The position numbers and the translations under genes are program-made. From Euonymus europaeus (taxonomy: Eukaryota; Streptophyta; Magnoliopsida; Celastrales; Celastraceae): a stretch of 64,000 nucleotides of DNA. The notes beneath the pieces were generated by a model that had not been told where the DNA came from, made no database searches, and was given only the letters and a program-made list of their open reading frames with translations. The stretch is from positions 12,914,001 through 12,978,000 of the forward strand of contig OY756962.1 in the NCBI GenBank assembly GCA_963580455.1. Reading direction: 5' to 3'. Shown here piece by piece: positions 63,645 to 64,000 of the stretch (positions within the stretch are counted from its first letter, which is position 1; every line of letters starts with the position of its first letter).

Positions 63645-64000
63645 ATAGAGAGAGTTGAGCAACTTCGGACCATCAATGTTGCTCGATGTACACTTTTTAT
63701 TGTTCTTCTATGTCAAATTTTACGAGTATAAGCTTCCAAGATTATTTCGATGCCAAAAAACCAACTTTTTATCAAAAATGGACAAAACCGTTAAAAGCTC
63801 CTCTGTAGAGAGAGTTGAGCAATTTCGGACCATCAAAGTTGCTCGGTGTACACTTTTTATTGTTCTTCTATGTTAAATTTTAAGAGTATAAGCTTCCTAG
63901 ATTATTTCGATGCCAAAAAACGAACTTTTTACGACAAATGGACAAAACTGTTAAAAGCCCCTCCATAGAGAGAGTTGAGCAACTTCGGACCATCAAAGTT
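63645..64000 (+). repeat. Right-hand HOR unit C3, truncated by the window edge
   Basis: It starts in the same phase as 61,247 (offset 2,398) and shares CTCTGTAGAGAG (63,801) and TTTTAAGAGTATAAG (63,878) with C1 and C2. The window ends in the middle of a dyad right arm, so the array continues to the right. Confidence 0.88.

Larger units (their letters stand above)
1..64000 (+). repeat. Continuous 160-bp tandem satellite array, about 400 head-to-tail monomers
   Basis: The sequence repeats every 160 bp from the first to the last base. With AAGCTTCC as phase zero, a typical monomer reads: AGCTTCCAAG, an ATTATTTCGATGCC block, an A-rich stretch, CCAACTTTTTATCAC, AATGGACAAAACCGTTAAAAG, CTCCTCCATAGAGAGAG, the dyad, GGTGTACACTTTTTATTG, TTCTTCTATGTCAAATTTTA, CGAGTATA. 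No monomer is inverted and no foreign insert was found. At least four variant classes recur in the second quarter: GATGCC...TTTTTATCACAAATGG, GATTCCAAATCACC...CTATGAGAAATGG, GATGCTAAAACACCATC, and GATGCCAAAAAACGAAC...TACGACAAATGG. Most monomers carry one HindIII site (AAGCTT), so a 160-bp HindIII ladder is expected. Monomer length and HOR organisation are typical of centromeric or pericentromeric satellites; the locus and species are not proven here. Rosa and several other plants have satellites near 160 bp, but I could not compare sequences. Confidence 0.97.

Noticed and set aside
195..63876. Dozens of overlapping open frames of 60-172 codons, mostly hydrophobic and similar to one another (for example 6,272-6,790 and 49,954-50,412)
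   Set aside because: They recur with the 160-bp period. 160 is not divisible by 3, so the frame shifts each monomer and the same DNA is read in different frames. Most begin at TTG in the dyad region, not ATG, and they end at repeat-borne stops. Frame-breaking indels are common and there are no gene signals. They are by-products of the repeat.
1..64000. CRISPR array
   Set aside because: The whole 160-bp period is repeated with no unique spacers between short repeats, and there are no cas-like genes.
1..64000. CENP-B box
   Set aside because: I looked for the TTCG....A..CGGG pattern. The CTTCGGACC segment of the dyad loop is only a superficial partial match.
1..64000. Transposon or retroelement insertion, rRNA or tRNA genes, telomere repeats
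   Set aside because: I found no interruption of the 160-bp register longer than about 16 bp, no terminal repeats and no TTTAGGG or TTAGGG runs.

Overview
The whole window is satellite DNA. It is an uninterrupted head-to-tail tandem array with a basic period of 160 bp (64,000/160 gives about 400 monomers, all in the same orientation). I see no gene, RNA gene, transposon or other unique sequence, and both window edges lie inside the array. The consensus monomer is about 37% G+C (59 of 160 bases, counted by hand). A nucleosome-sized monomer, megabase-style homogeneity and multimeric higher-order repeats (HORs) are typical of eukaryotic, probably centromeric or pericentromeric, heterochromatin. 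A plant is my best guess from monomer length and general character, but I cannot name the species and no sequence feature proves centromere function.

Layout. A monomer with a 9-bp deletion occurs 16 times and is a convenient phase marker (1,467; 5,601; 9,256; 13,406; 16,598; 20,427; 26,009; 27,121; 29,834; 32,547; 41,967; 46,759; 50,423; 52,173; 55,202; 57,592). From 1 to about 22 kb these markers define an HOR whose full form is 26 monomers (4,150 bp), with shortened or rearranged copies of 4,134, 3,655, 3,192 and 3,829 bp. From 22 to 26 kb there is a mosaic with a second set of variants. From 26.2 to 32.2 kb a 17-mer of 2,713 bp is repeated 2.2 times with almost no divergence. From 32.2 to 42 kb lies a mosaic without the marker, containing 479-bp and 1,118-bp local amplifications and blocks related to 22-25 kb. 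From 42 to 57.6 kb the array is built of shorter units (640, 480, 478, 1,750, 320 and 160 bp). From about 58.86 kb to the right end a different 15-mer HOR of 2,386/2,398 bp is present in 2.15 copies.

Nearly every unit length is n x 160 bp minus a few bases, and those few bases are explained by small indels in particular monomers. This is what in-register unequal exchange or break-induced replication between monomers would leave. Several chimeric monomers mark the exchange points.

The most distinctive element inside the monomer is a 28-bp dyad: arms GAGCAACTT and AAGTTGCTC around a 10-nt loop. In one monomer type of the right-hand HOR (60,460-60,487 and 62,858-62,885) the loop is inverted in place, lengthening the potential stem to 12 bp. 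This suggests hairpin or cruciform template switching at this site.

Many short open frames (60-170 codons) exist because the monomer is AT-rich with regularly placed stops, but none behaves like a gene. I annotate no CDS.
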